Assembly (NCBI GenBank): GCA_023427705.1
Contig: JAEZAL010000123.1
Span: forward strand, 1-10,536
Source: Bacillota bacterium
GTDB lineage: Bacteria > Bacillota > Clostridia > Clostridiales > Clostridiaceae
Direction of reading: 5' to 3'
DNA length: 10,536 nucleotides
How positions within the stretch are numbered: the first letter of the stretch is position 1; the number at the start of each line of letters is the position of its first letter. Positions 1-7,600 of this stretch are shown piece after piece. The notes beneath the pieces were generated by a model. The model was given only the letters and a program-made list of their open reading frames with translations. It ran no database searches and was not told where the DNA came from. The position numbers were made by a program, and so were the translations under genes.

Positions 1-485
1 ATAATATTTAGAGATTTTAGTAACATTTCATTATTTATTGTTCCAACTAGAGGAACTTCACTAAATTTAAAATTATATTCTTCTCCATTTTCCCTTAATG
101 ATATTCCATCTCTTAATATAGCAAATGATACATCTTTATGTACTACTATATTTCTTATAGACTCTCTTTCATCTATAGAAATATTGGTATCTATATATAC
201 TATATTTCTTCCTTCTTCACTTTTTATTGGCGAGTTTTCAAAATTTAATATTCCATTTTCATATGTAAACTTAAATTCATCTGATGAAATAACTCTTTCC
301 ATATTTTTTTGTAAAGCACTAATAGTTATAAAACTAATTGCGCCTTGTATTGCACCAATAATTAAACATAGTATTATTGAATATAAAATTGTTCTTGAAA
401 GTTTTTCTCTTATTAAATCTTTATATCCTGTTATACTTGTTATACTTATTTTTAATTTTTCTATAAAGCTTATATTTTCATTCAT
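1..485 (-). CDS. DUF1189-like membrane protein, N-terminal part (cut by left edge)
   Basis: The reading frame opens at an ATG at 485 and stays open to the window edge, giving 161 residues with no stop; the C-terminal part lies outside. The protein begins MNENISFIEKLKISITS, followed by a YKDLIREKLSRTILY stretch, one hydrophobic segment at about residues 33-56 (probable first membrane helix), and then a soluble, probably extracytoplasmic region. A short basic N-terminus with a 'Y-K-(D/E)-L-x-(K/R)-E-K' motif just before the first helix resembles the DUF1189 family of Firmicute membrane proteins, which usually carry further membrane helices near the C-terminus; that match is from memory. An AAGGAG sequence (497-502 on the plus strand as ctcctt) precedes the ATG by 11 bases and supports the start. 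It is transcribed divergently from the L,D-transpeptidase at 622. Its function is unknown. I am confident that it is a gene, less so of the family. Confidence 0.72.
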   Translation of the reverse strand, partial: MNENISFIEKLKISITSITGYKDLIREKLSRTILYSIILCLIIGAIQGAISFITISALQKNMERVISSDEFKFTYENGILNFENSPIKSEEGRNIVYIDTNISIDERESIRNIVVHKDVSFAILRDGISLRENGEEYNFKFSEVPLVGTINNEMLLKSLNI

Positions 486-568
486 AATTATCTAAACTCC
501 TTAGAATTTTTCTGTTTAATTAATATTTTAACACACAATAGTTATATTTTTTTAATTATTAAGATTAA

Positions 569-597
569 TTTCCAACTTTTTTGTTAATGATTATAAT
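569..597 (+). promoter_or_regulatory. Putative sigma-A type promoter for the SHGCIR L,D-transpeptidase
   Basis: A perfect -10 hexamer TATAAT at 592-597 is preceded, with a 17-base spacer, by TTTCCA at 569-574, which matches the TTGACA -35 consensus at 4 of 6 positions. Transcription would start near 604, just before the AAGGAGGT ribosome binding site, giving a leader of only about 18 bases. In DNA this AT-rich a chance TATAAT is common, but spacing and position fit well. Confidence 0.55.
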
Positions 598-606
598 ATA
601 TGTTTT

Positions 607-614
607 AAGGAGGT
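607..614 (+). promoter_or_regulatory. Strong ribosome binding site for the SHGCIR L,D-transpeptidase
   Basis: AAGGAGGT is an almost full-length complement of the 16S rRNA 3' end and lies 7 bases before the ATG at 622. It fixes that ATG as the start. Confidence 0.85.
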
Positions 615-621
615 CTAAAAA

Positions 622-1860
622 ATGTATAGTAATAAATCCAAAAAGAAAAATAGATTTTCTATTTTTAAATTCTTATCTTTTTTTCTTTTATTAATACTCT
701 TAGGATTTACTGCAGATATTTATTTAAACTCACAATATGAAATGTTAACATCTAAATTTTACAATAACTTTAATAACTATGAATTTTCTGATGCAAAATC
801 TGTAATAAATAATAAAAAGTTAACCATAAAAAAGAATAAACTTAATAAGGACTTAACATCTTATTTTACTGATATAGTAAATAAGGTTTGTATATCATTA
901 TCTAATAATGAAATAAGTTCTAACTATGCTCTTAAAATATTAAATGAAATTAAAAGCTATAATATTTTAAATTCATCTTTGGATAAATTAATTATTGCTT
1001 TAGATGAAAGCTATAATAATTCATCTACTACCGATAATCATAATTCATCTATTGATACACTTAATGAAAAGAATAACTTTAATTATAATGAAGACAATTA
1101 TTTAAATCTTGGAATAATAGCTTTTAATGATAAAGATTATGATACTGCTATTAAATATTTCGATTTAATCCCTAAATCTTCTGAGGATTATGAAATAGCA
1201 AAAGAGTATATAAAAGATTTTGAAGCAAATTATAAAGATTATTTACTTGATAGTGTCGACAAGTTAGTTGCTAATAAATATTACACTAAAGCTCTTAATA
1301 TTCTATCTAATTATAACGAAAGCCTTTTAAATGAAGATGAAATACTTGAAATAGAAAATAAAATACAGTCTATAGAATCATTTAGACAAGAATATACGGA
1401 GAATGACTCAGAATATACATCAAATGCAATACTTCAAGAAATAACTCCTAGTAATATAAATTCCTTTTCTATATCTAGTAAAACCCCTTATTTAATCTAT
1501 TTGAACTTAGATAAACAAATTACTTATATATATGAAGGCTATAATAATAATTGGGGTCTTATAAAAGAGTTCGATAGCTCAACTGGAATAGAAGGTAAGG
1601 AAACTCCTAAAGGGATATTTTCAGTCACTAATAGAGGGGATTGGTTCTACTCAGAAGAATTCAATCAAGGTGCTAAATATTGGGTTCAATTTATGGGAGA
1701 TTACCTCTTTCACTCAGTTCCTTTTGATGAAACCCAAGAAAATATAGTAGATTACACCTTAGGTACTCCTGCTTCACATGGCTGCATAAGATTAGCTGTA
1801 GATGATGCTAAATGGCTATATGATAATATAACTGATAACACTAAAATAATTAAAAATTAA
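622..1860 (+). CDS. Membrane-anchored L,D-transpeptidase, YkuD fold, with TPR-like stalk
   Basis: This 412-residue protein is predicted to act outside the membrane on peptidoglycan. L,D-transpeptidases use a catalytic cysteine to form 3-3 cross-links between meso-diaminopimelate residues of tetrapeptide stems, or to attach other groups there; they resist most penicillins. Residues 1-13 are basic; about 14-35 form one hydrophobic helix without a lipobox or clear cleavage site, so it is probably an uncleaved anchor. A long Asn/Lys-rich helical region follows. Within it, about 159-248 contains two TPR-like helical hairpins (LNLGIIAFNDKDYDTAIKYF and a later KYYTKALNIL). The YkuD catalytic domain spans about 289-410, with the TPxGxF motif at 328-333, His364 in FHSVPF, and the signature SHGCIR at 385-390, with His386, catalytic Cys388 and Arg390. 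All expected active-site residues are present. It appears monocistronic, with its own promoter and a hairpin just after the stop. The exact substrate cannot be read from sequence. Confidence 0.93.
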   Translation: MYSNKSKKKNRFSIFKFLSFFLLLILLGFTADIYLNSQYEMLTSKFYNNFNNYEFSDAKSVINNKKLTIKKNKLNKDLTSYFTDIVNKVCISLSNNEISSNYALKILNEIKSYNILNSSLDKLIIALDESYNNSSTTDNHNSSIDTLNEKNNFNYNEDNYLNLGIIAFNDKDYDTAIKYFDLIPKSSEDYEIAKEYIKDFEANYKDYLLDSVDKLVANKYYTKALNILSNYNESLLNEDEILEIENKIQSIESFRQEYTENDSEYTSNAILQEITPSNINSFSISSKTPYLIYLNLDKQITYIYEGYNNNWGLIKEFDSSTGIEGKETPKGIFSVTNRGDWFYSEEFNQGAKYWVQFMGDYLFHSVPFDETQENIVDYTLGTPASHGCIRLAVDDAKWLYDNITDNTKIIKN

Positions 1861-1865
1861 ATATA

Positions 1866-1889
1866 AAGAGCTGTCATATGACAGCTCTT
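1866..1889. terminator. Perfect palindromic hairpin, probable bidirectional terminator between convergent transpeptidase genes
   Basis: A perfect 24-base inverted repeat (each strand reads the same) forms a 10-base-pair stem, AAGAGCTGTC with its complement, around an ATAT loop. It starts 5 bases after the stop codon of the upstream plus-strand gene and ends 28 bases before the stop of the minus-strand gene. The tails are T-rich but interrupted on both sides (TTATATGCTTCT on plus, TTATATTTAATTTTTAA on minus), so the U-tract is weaker than in a textbook terminator. Its place between two convergent stops makes a shared terminator the simplest reading. Confidence 0.75.
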
Positions 1890-1917
1890 ATATGCTTCTA
1901 ATTATATACTTTATATA

Positions 1918-3150
1918 TTAATACTTAGTATATATATCTTGATATGAAAAATCTATTATTATAAAAGGATCTTTTTTAGGATCTAATCTCTTAATAATAT
2001 TTACTAAGTTTTGCTCTGGTATTGCAACACATCCATATGTATATGAACCTGTATCACAATGTAAGAATATAGCTGAACTCTTACCTGGTATTACTGGCCA
2101 CCTGTTATAATCTATAACTACAGAATAGTTATAATACCCTTGATAATCAATTAGTTTTTCTGCTGAATTCCATCTTCCATTTGGCTCTCCAAACTGCATT
2201 GTATTATAATACTCTGAATATACATCATCTACCCAATATTCAGAACCATCTAATTGCCTATATCTTATCATACTTCCCGGGTCTGGATTTATGCCAAAAG
2301 CTTCTGTTAATGAATATATTCCTGTTGGTGTAGATTTATCCATTTCATAAACATCACTTGCAGCTTTCATTCCATTTTGTCCTAATCTTGCTGAAACCTT
2401 GTCTACAATAAACCATTTTCCAGCACTATCTTTTTCCCAAAATACTAGTTCACCATAAGAACCACCTTTACTTACAACAGTTATTATTTGACTAGAACGA
2501 CTAGAAGCTACAGTATTTGAAATTGCTAATTCAGCTTTTTCAGTAGTATCATTTACAATACTACTATTATCATCTTCATTATTCTCTGCAGGTGCAGATT
2601 CCTCTGCTATTTTTCTTTCTTCTTCTTGATTTTTTATCTCAGCTACCTTTTTATTATATGTATCTTCAATGCTTGAAATTTCTTCATTTGGATATTTTTC
2701 TTTAAACTTATCTATTAACTCTTCAGCTAAAGATATATCCTCATTAATAGCTATTGATATTTTCTCTTTATCATTATTAATTCCATCATAGTAAGCTTGC
2801 ACATTTTTTTCTACTTCTGATATGTCTTCATTTAACTTACTAAATACCTTATTGTTCAAATCATTAGCATATTTTTCTTTAAAAATATCTATTTTTTCTT
2901 TAGATTTTTCAATATTACTCTCCCCTTTTATTAATAAAAAGTCTTCAAGTATATTTTTATATAAAGTCATGTTTTCATTATTTGATTCATTTATTAATTC
3001 TACTGCTTCCTCATAATGTCCATTTAAAATTCCAGTTTCTATTCTATTAATTAATTTATTTTCATTATTTGTCTTATAAACAGAAATACTAAGAATAAGT
3101 ATAATTGCTAAAATAGAAGTTATTGCTATAATAATCTTTTTATTCTTCAT
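1918..3150 (-). CDS. L,D-transpeptidase-like protein with TYGCVAIP active site, membrane-anchored
   Basis: This is a 410-residue predicted cell-surface protein. The start is taken as the ATG at 3150, not the in-frame ATG at 3165: the AAGGAGG ribosome binding site lies at 3156-3162, inside what would be the first codons of the longer form, and no such site precedes 3165. A membrane helix spans about residues 4-24, followed by a charged helical, partly coiled-coil-like region (30-182) and a Ser/Asn/Asp/Glu-rich linker (about 183-218). The catalytic domain (219-400) has the layout of the COG3786-type L,D-transpeptidase-like family: GQNGM at 257-261, TPTGIY at 274-279, YYN near 314, PGKSSAIFLHCDTG at 355-368, and TYGCVAIP at 371-378. 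His364 and Cys374 are the likely catalytic pair. The usual His two residues before Cys is Tyr372, and the usual Arg two residues after is Ala376, as is normal for this subfamily as far as I recall. Peptidoglycan transpeptidation is inferred, not certain; a related cell-wall amide-forming or amide-breaking reaction is possible. Confidence 0.9.
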   Translation of the reverse strand: MKNKKIIIAITSILAIILILSISVYKTNNENKLINRIETGILNGHYEEAVELINESNNENMTLYKNILEDFLLIKGESNIEKSKEKIDIFKEKYANDLNNKVFSKLNEDISEVEKNVQAYYDGINNDKEKISIAINEDISLAEELIDKFKEKYPNEEISSIEDTYNKKVAEIKNQEEERKIAEESAPAENNEDDNSSIVNDTTEKAELAISNTVASSRSSQIITVVSKGGSYGELVFWEKDSAGKWFIVDKVSARLGQNGMKAASDVYEMDKSTPTGIYSLTEAFGINPDPGSMIRYRQLDGSEYWVDDVYSEYYNTMQFGEPNGRWNSAEKLIDYQGYYNYSVVIDYNRWPVIPGKSSAIFLHCDTGSYTYGCVAIPEQNLVNIIKRLDPKKDPFIIIDFSYQDIYTKY

Positions 3151-3155
3151 AACGC

Positions 3156-3162
3156 CCTCCTT
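3156..3162 (-). promoter_or_regulatory. Ribosome binding site that decides the start of the TYGCVAIP transpeptidase
   Basis: On the minus strand AAGGAGG reads from 3162 to 3156, followed by a 5-base spacer and ATG at 3150. It overlaps codons 2-4 of the longer in-frame reading from 3165, which has no ribosome binding site of its own. Confidence 0.85.
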
Positions 3163-3180
3163 CATATATCGTTTATGGAA

Positions 3181-3208
3181 AGTATAACATATAAAATCTT
3201 TCTATAAA
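3181..3208 (-). promoter_or_regulatory. Putative promoter for the TYGCVAIP transpeptidase
   Basis: On the minus strand an extended -10 element (TGT then TATACT; hexamer at 3186-3181) is preceded, with a 16-base spacer, by TTTATA (3208-3203), which matches the -35 consensus at 4 of 6 positions. The predicted start near 3174 leaves a leader of about 25 bases to the ATG at 3150 but only about 9 to the ATG at 3165, which again favours the shorter protein. Confidence 0.5.
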
Positions 3209-3229
3209 TTAATTAATTATTTCATTTTA

Positions 3230-3238
3230 TGGTATTAT
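3230..3238 (+). promoter_or_regulatory. Putative extended -10 promoter element for cca
   Basis: TG at 3230-3231, one base, then TATTAT at 3233-3238 form an extended -10 element about 25 bases before the cca start. No good -35 box is seen; TTAATT at 3209-3214 is a weak candidate. This lies back to back with the minus-strand promoter in the same 112-base divergent spacer. Confidence 0.4.
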
Positions 3239-3262
3239 TTATTTATATTAGAAAAAGGTAGG

Positions 3263-4618
3263 ATGAAAATGAAAATAATTATTCCAAAAGAAGTGAATTT
3301 TATTATTAATACATTTTATAAAAATAAATATGAAGCTTATATGGTAGGAGGTTGTGTTCGTGATAGTATTTTAGGGAATGAACCTAAAGATTATGATATA
3401 ACTACTTCTGCTATACCTGAAGATACTATTGCTCTCTTTAAAAAGACTATACCTACGGGATTAAAACATGGAACTGTCACTGTTTTAATTAATAATACTC
3501 CTTATGAAGTTACAACTTTCAGGACTGAAGACAATTATCTAGATAATAGACGTCCATCATCAGTTAATTTTGTTACAGACATAAAGGAAGACTTATCAAG
3601 AAGGGATTTTACTATAAATGCCCTAGCTTATAATGAAACTACTGGTTTAATTGATTATTTTAATGGACTTTATGACCTAAAAAATAAAGTAATTAAATGT
3701 GTGGGGGATCCAGATAAGAGATTTAAAGAAGATGCTTTAAGGATGCTTCGTGCTATTAGATTTAGTTGTCAATTATCATTTGATATAGAGAAAAATACTC
3801 TAGATGCAATAAAAAACAACTATTTACTTATAGCTAATATCAGTAATGAAAGAATTAGAGATGAATTATGCAAAATATTACTTTCTCCTAATGCGTCTAA
3901 AGGGTTAGAACTTTTAAGAAGTACTAAACTTCTAGAAATTATATTGCCTGATATAAACTCATTAGTTGATTTTTCACCTAAGTGTACTAATCATAATAGA
4001 AATGTCTTTTCTCACACATTAAAGGTTATTGATAATACTAGAAGTAATTTAATATTACGATTATCAGCTTTATTGCATGATGTAGGTAAAATAAATACAT
4101 TAACACCTTTTAATAATGGAAGTTTTTATGGGTTTCCAGGTCATTGTATTGAAGGTTCTACAATGAGTAAAAATATACTATCTAATCTAAGATTTGATAA
4201 TAATACTATAAAAAAGGTATGTAAATTAATTGAACATCATTTAGTTTTAGATGTTAATAACATGCCTACTAAGTATGAGGTTAAAAAGTTAATAAATTCT
4301 GTTGGAAAAGATAATATCTATTTATTATTTGAGCTTCAAAGAGCAGATATTAATTCTCTAAATAATCCTAAACCTTTTTTAAAAAAGGTTGCTTATACTG
4401 AGAGCTTAGTTAATGATATACTGGAAAACAATGAACCTCTTACAATTAAAGATTTAAAAATAAGTGGAGAAGACTTAATAACTATTCTAAATATTAAACC
4501 AGGTAAAGCTATTGGAGAAACATTAAACTTTTTAATTGAAAAAGTTTTAGAAGACTCTACTCTTAATTCTAAGGATTTATTATTAGCATTAGGAAAAGAA
4601 TTTATAGATAATATGTAA
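3263..4618 (+). CDS. cca: tRNA nucleotidyltransferase (CCA-adding enzyme) with HD domain
   Basis: The product (451 residues) is a class II CCA-adding enzyme, which adds or repairs the 3'-terminal CCA of tRNAs from CTP and ATP without a nucleic-acid template, in the cytoplasm. The head domain has GGCVRD at 29-34 and the metal-binding DYD at 43-45. The flexible-loop segment FRTEDNYLDNRRPSSV at 86-101 is intact, which argues against a CC-only enzyme, since those lack it. DLSRRDFTINA at 110-120 is motif C, and EDALR at 156-160 is motif D, which selects CTP and ATP. The neck and body helices follow. The C-terminal half holds an HD domain with His251, His272-Asp273 (LLHDVGK), His294, His325-His326 and Asp362, so the metal ligands look complete. 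Two in-frame ATGs (3263 and 3269) both sit close to AAAGGTAGG; I keep the first, but M3 is as plausible. A purely A-adding role cannot be wholly excluded. The gene is monocistronic and convergent with addA. Confidence 0.93.
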   Translation: MKMKIIIPKEVNFIINTFYKNKYEAYMVGGCVRDSILGNEPKDYDITTSAIPEDTIALFKKTIPTGLKHGTVTVLINNTPYEVTTFRTEDNYLDNRRPSSVNFVTDIKEDLSRRDFTINALAYNETTGLIDYFNGLYDLKNKVIKCVGDPDKRFKEDALRMLRAIRFSCQLSFDIEKNTLDAIKNNYLLIANISNERIRDELCKILLSPNASKGLELLRSTKLLEIILPDINSLVDFSPKCTNHNRNVFSHTLKVIDNTRSNLILRLSALLHDVGKINTLTPFNNGSFYGFPGHCIEGSTMSKNILSNLRFDNNTIKKVCKLIEHHLVLDVNNMPTKYEVKKLINSVGKDNIYLLFELQRADINSLNNPKPFLKKVAYTESLVNDILENNEPLTIKDLKISGEDLITILNIKPGKAIGETLNFLIEKVLEDSTLNSKDLLLALGKEFIDNM

Positions 4619-4643
4619 AAGGAGCTGATTACCAGCTCCTTTT
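4617..4643. terminator. Bidirectional rho-independent terminator between cca and addA
   Basis: AAAAGGAGCTG (4617-4627), the 5-base loop ATTAC, and CAGCTCCTTTT (4633-4643) form an 11-base-pair stem. The T-run continues to 4644 and the plus-strand tail is TTTTTGATTATTT; on the minus strand the stem ends in TTTTACATAT. The hairpin begins inside the cca stop codon (4616-4618) and ends 3 bases before the addA stop codon at 4647-4649, so it serves both genes with almost no spacer. Confidence 0.9.
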
Positions 4644-4646
4644 TGA

Positions 4647-7600
4647 TTATTTATCTATTCTAACTGCTTTATTTAATCCAAATAAATATAGATAGCTTTC
4701 TTTAACTTTTTTTCCTGTTATCTTTTCAACTGCATCTTTATAATATTTTAGTTGAATTCTATATTTATCTATAACCTCTTCTTCCATTCCTTCTACTACA
4801 TAATCTGTTTTGTAATCTAATAAAACTATTTCATTATTTTCTTCAAATATACAGTCTATAATACCTTGTAGTCTAACTTTCTCATTTGTATATTTTTCTT
4901 TTTCTAATGTATTATCTATTTCTAGGCTACTTATTTCTGTATAAAAAGGAAGCTCTCTCTTTAATAGATTACCTTCATTATATGCATTCATCATTCTTTT
5001 TCCTAATTCACTTTTAAAGAAACCTAAGAAGTTAGTTCTTTCAACTGCTTTAACTTCTTCTTCTGAAAGCAAGTTATAATCTTTCATATTTTCAATTTGA
5101 TTTTTTATTTCTTCTCTTGTTGATACTTTATCTAAACTTAATTTTTGCATTATAAAGTGGACTGCTGTTCCTCTTTCAGATGCTGATAATCCCCTCTTCT
5201 CTTGAAGGAACTTTGGTTTTAATACTTCCTTATCTCTAAAGATATTAACTGTTATAACATCATCATCTTCATGCTCATAAAGAGATCTTTTTAAATCTGA
5301 TACAGACACATTACTTGGTAATCCTTCTGCTGATTTATAGTAATATTTATAATCTAGTCTTCTTTTTATCTCTTCATCAATTCTATCTACTTCTTTTTTT
5401 ATAAATAAATCATCTTCATCAATTTCATCCACAGCCACTTCATCTTTTTCCACAATCAAATCACTTTTACTCCACATTTTTACCTTCCATGTGGAAAAAT
5501 CATTAACAACTCCACTATTATTAGCGCCTATAAATTCTCTAAGCTTTTCTCCATCCCTATGTTTACATAAGGCCATTCCAACCCAATCTAAATAACTCTT
5601 TCCTTTTAAAACTTCAGATGCTGGAACTATTTCTCGGTCTAATGCAGCTGCTGACATCCATCTTGATATTGATTTTTCTAAATTCTTTGTTGCTCCAGTA
5701 ATAATTAATTTTTCTTTAGCTCTTGTAAATGCAACATAAAGAATTCTCATTTCTTCTGAAAGAGTTTCAAATAATATTTTCTTTTTTATAGCTTCCTTTG
5801 CCAATGTGCTGTATGAAATTCTTTTTTCTAAATCTACATAATCAGGTCCAAAGCCTAGGTCATCATGATATAAAATTGATTTATTTAAATCCATTAAATT
5901 AAATTGTTTTCCAAAACCTGAAGTAAATACTACTGGAAACTCAAGTCCTTTACTTTTATGAATACTCATAATTCTTACAACATCTTCATTTTCTCCAAGT
6001 ACCTTTGCACTTCCCATATCCCCTGAAGAACTTCTAAGCTTATTTATGAAATTAATAAAATTAAATAATCCCTTAAAGCTAGTTTGCTCAAATTGCTTTG
6101 CTCTTTGGAATAATATTTTTAAGTTCGCTTGTCTTAGCTTTCCATTAGGCATAGCCCCTACATATCCATAGTAAGCAGTATCCATATATAAATACCATAT
6201 AAATTCATCTATAGGAGTATATATAGCTTTCTTTCTCCACTTTTCTATATTATTAATAAATATCTTACATTTATTCTTAAGCTCTTCATTAACTTCATAC
6301 TGATCTTCTGATACTTCTTTTATTATTTCATAAAAATATTTTTCTTTATTTAAAAGTCTAATATCACCAAGTTCTTCTGCATTAAAACTAACTAGAGGTG
6401 AACGTAAAACTGAAATCATAGGAACATCTTGCATTGGATTATCTATTATTTTTAATAATGACATAATTGTTCTTATTTCTATAGTTTCAAAATATCCTGT
6501 TCCTGTATCAGCATAAATAGGAATACCTTCGTAGCCGAGCTCTTCTAAAAATATTTCTGACCAATTTTTTGTTGCTCTTAGTAAGATAACTATATCTTTA
6601 TACTTTAATGGTCTGTATTCCCCTGTTTCCTTATCTAAAACCTTGTATATCTTCCCTGTATTAAAATCAGGATTTAAGAGTTCTTTAATTCTTTTTGCTA
6701 CTATTCTTGCTTCAAGTGTTATAGCATCAACATCTTCCTCTTCTTCTTTTACTTCTTCACCTAAATTTACTTCTTCAATTTTATCTTCTTCTAAGGAATC
6801 TTTATTACCTGACTTATCTAATATATGAATCTCTATTGGACCTGCTATAATTGTATTTTCATCTTCATTTTCTTTATAGTTTGCACCTAAATTAAGAGCC
6901 TCATCATCTGTATATTCAAGTTCTCCAACAGTTTTAGACATAACCTCTTTGAATATATAGTTAACTCCGCTTATAACTTCTTCTCTACTTCTAAAGTTCT
7001 TATAAAGTTGAATTTTTCTATTTAAGCTTCCTTCTTCTAATGGATATCTATTATATTTATCTAAAAATAATTCTGGCTTAGCCTGTCTAAATCTATATAT
7101 ACTTTGCTTAACATCTCCAACCATAAATACATTTGGGTTTTCTAAGCTCTTTCTTGATACTAAATCTATAATTGCTTCTTGAACATTATTAGAATCTTGA
7201 TATTCATCTACAAGCACTTCATCAAAGTATTCTCTAAAGCCTTCTGATACACTTGATGGAATTATATTGCCTTCTTCATCATAATTAATAAGTATTTTTA
7301 AACATAGATGTTCTAAGTCATTAAAATCTAGTAAGTTTCTTTCTCTCTTCTTTATTTTAAATCTATCAATAAAATCTAGTGTTAACTTACTTAGCATTTT
7401 CATATAAGGATAAGAATTCTTTATTCCTTCTAAAGCTTCTTCTATTGATATAGAAAAGCTATCTTCAATTAATTTTACCGACTTCTTTTTAATGCTATCC
7501 CTTATAGACTTTACTACTTCTAAAACATCTATATCAGATACTTTATCTTTTTTTACAGATTTTAATCTTCCAAAATTAACTGAACTTATTTCTTTATATA

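Larger units (their letters stand above)
486..621. promoter_or_regulatory. Divergent intergenic region between the DUF1189-like gene and the first L,D-transpeptidase
   Basis: This 136-base, very AT-rich spacer separates two divergent genes and must hold both promoters. The plus-strand promoter can be placed (separate entry). For the minus-strand gene I see only AT-rich candidates such as TAAAAT without a convincing -35 partner, so I do not place it. No ORF, strong hairpin or riboswitch-like structure is evident. Confidence 0.55.

Noticed and set aside
184..495. 103-codon plus-strand open frame over the left-edge gene
   Set aside because: It lies antisense to the DUF1189-like coding sequence, has no ribosome binding site, and is a chance frame in AT-rich DNA.
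2822..3016. 64-codon plus-strand open frame
   Set aside because: It is antisense to the helical stalk of the second transpeptidase; Ser/Leu/Phe-rich composition is what antisense of Lys/Glu-rich coding gives.
6643..6828. 61-codon plus-strand open frame with a Ser-rich run
   Set aside because: It is the mirror of the acidic Glu/Asp stretch of addA; GAA/GAT/GAG codons read as TTC/ATC/CTC-type codons on the other strand.
6967..6971. A Bacillus-type Chi pentamer (AGCGG on the minus strand) inside addA
   Set aside because: A single 5-base match has no meaning here, and the Chi sequence of this organism is unknown.
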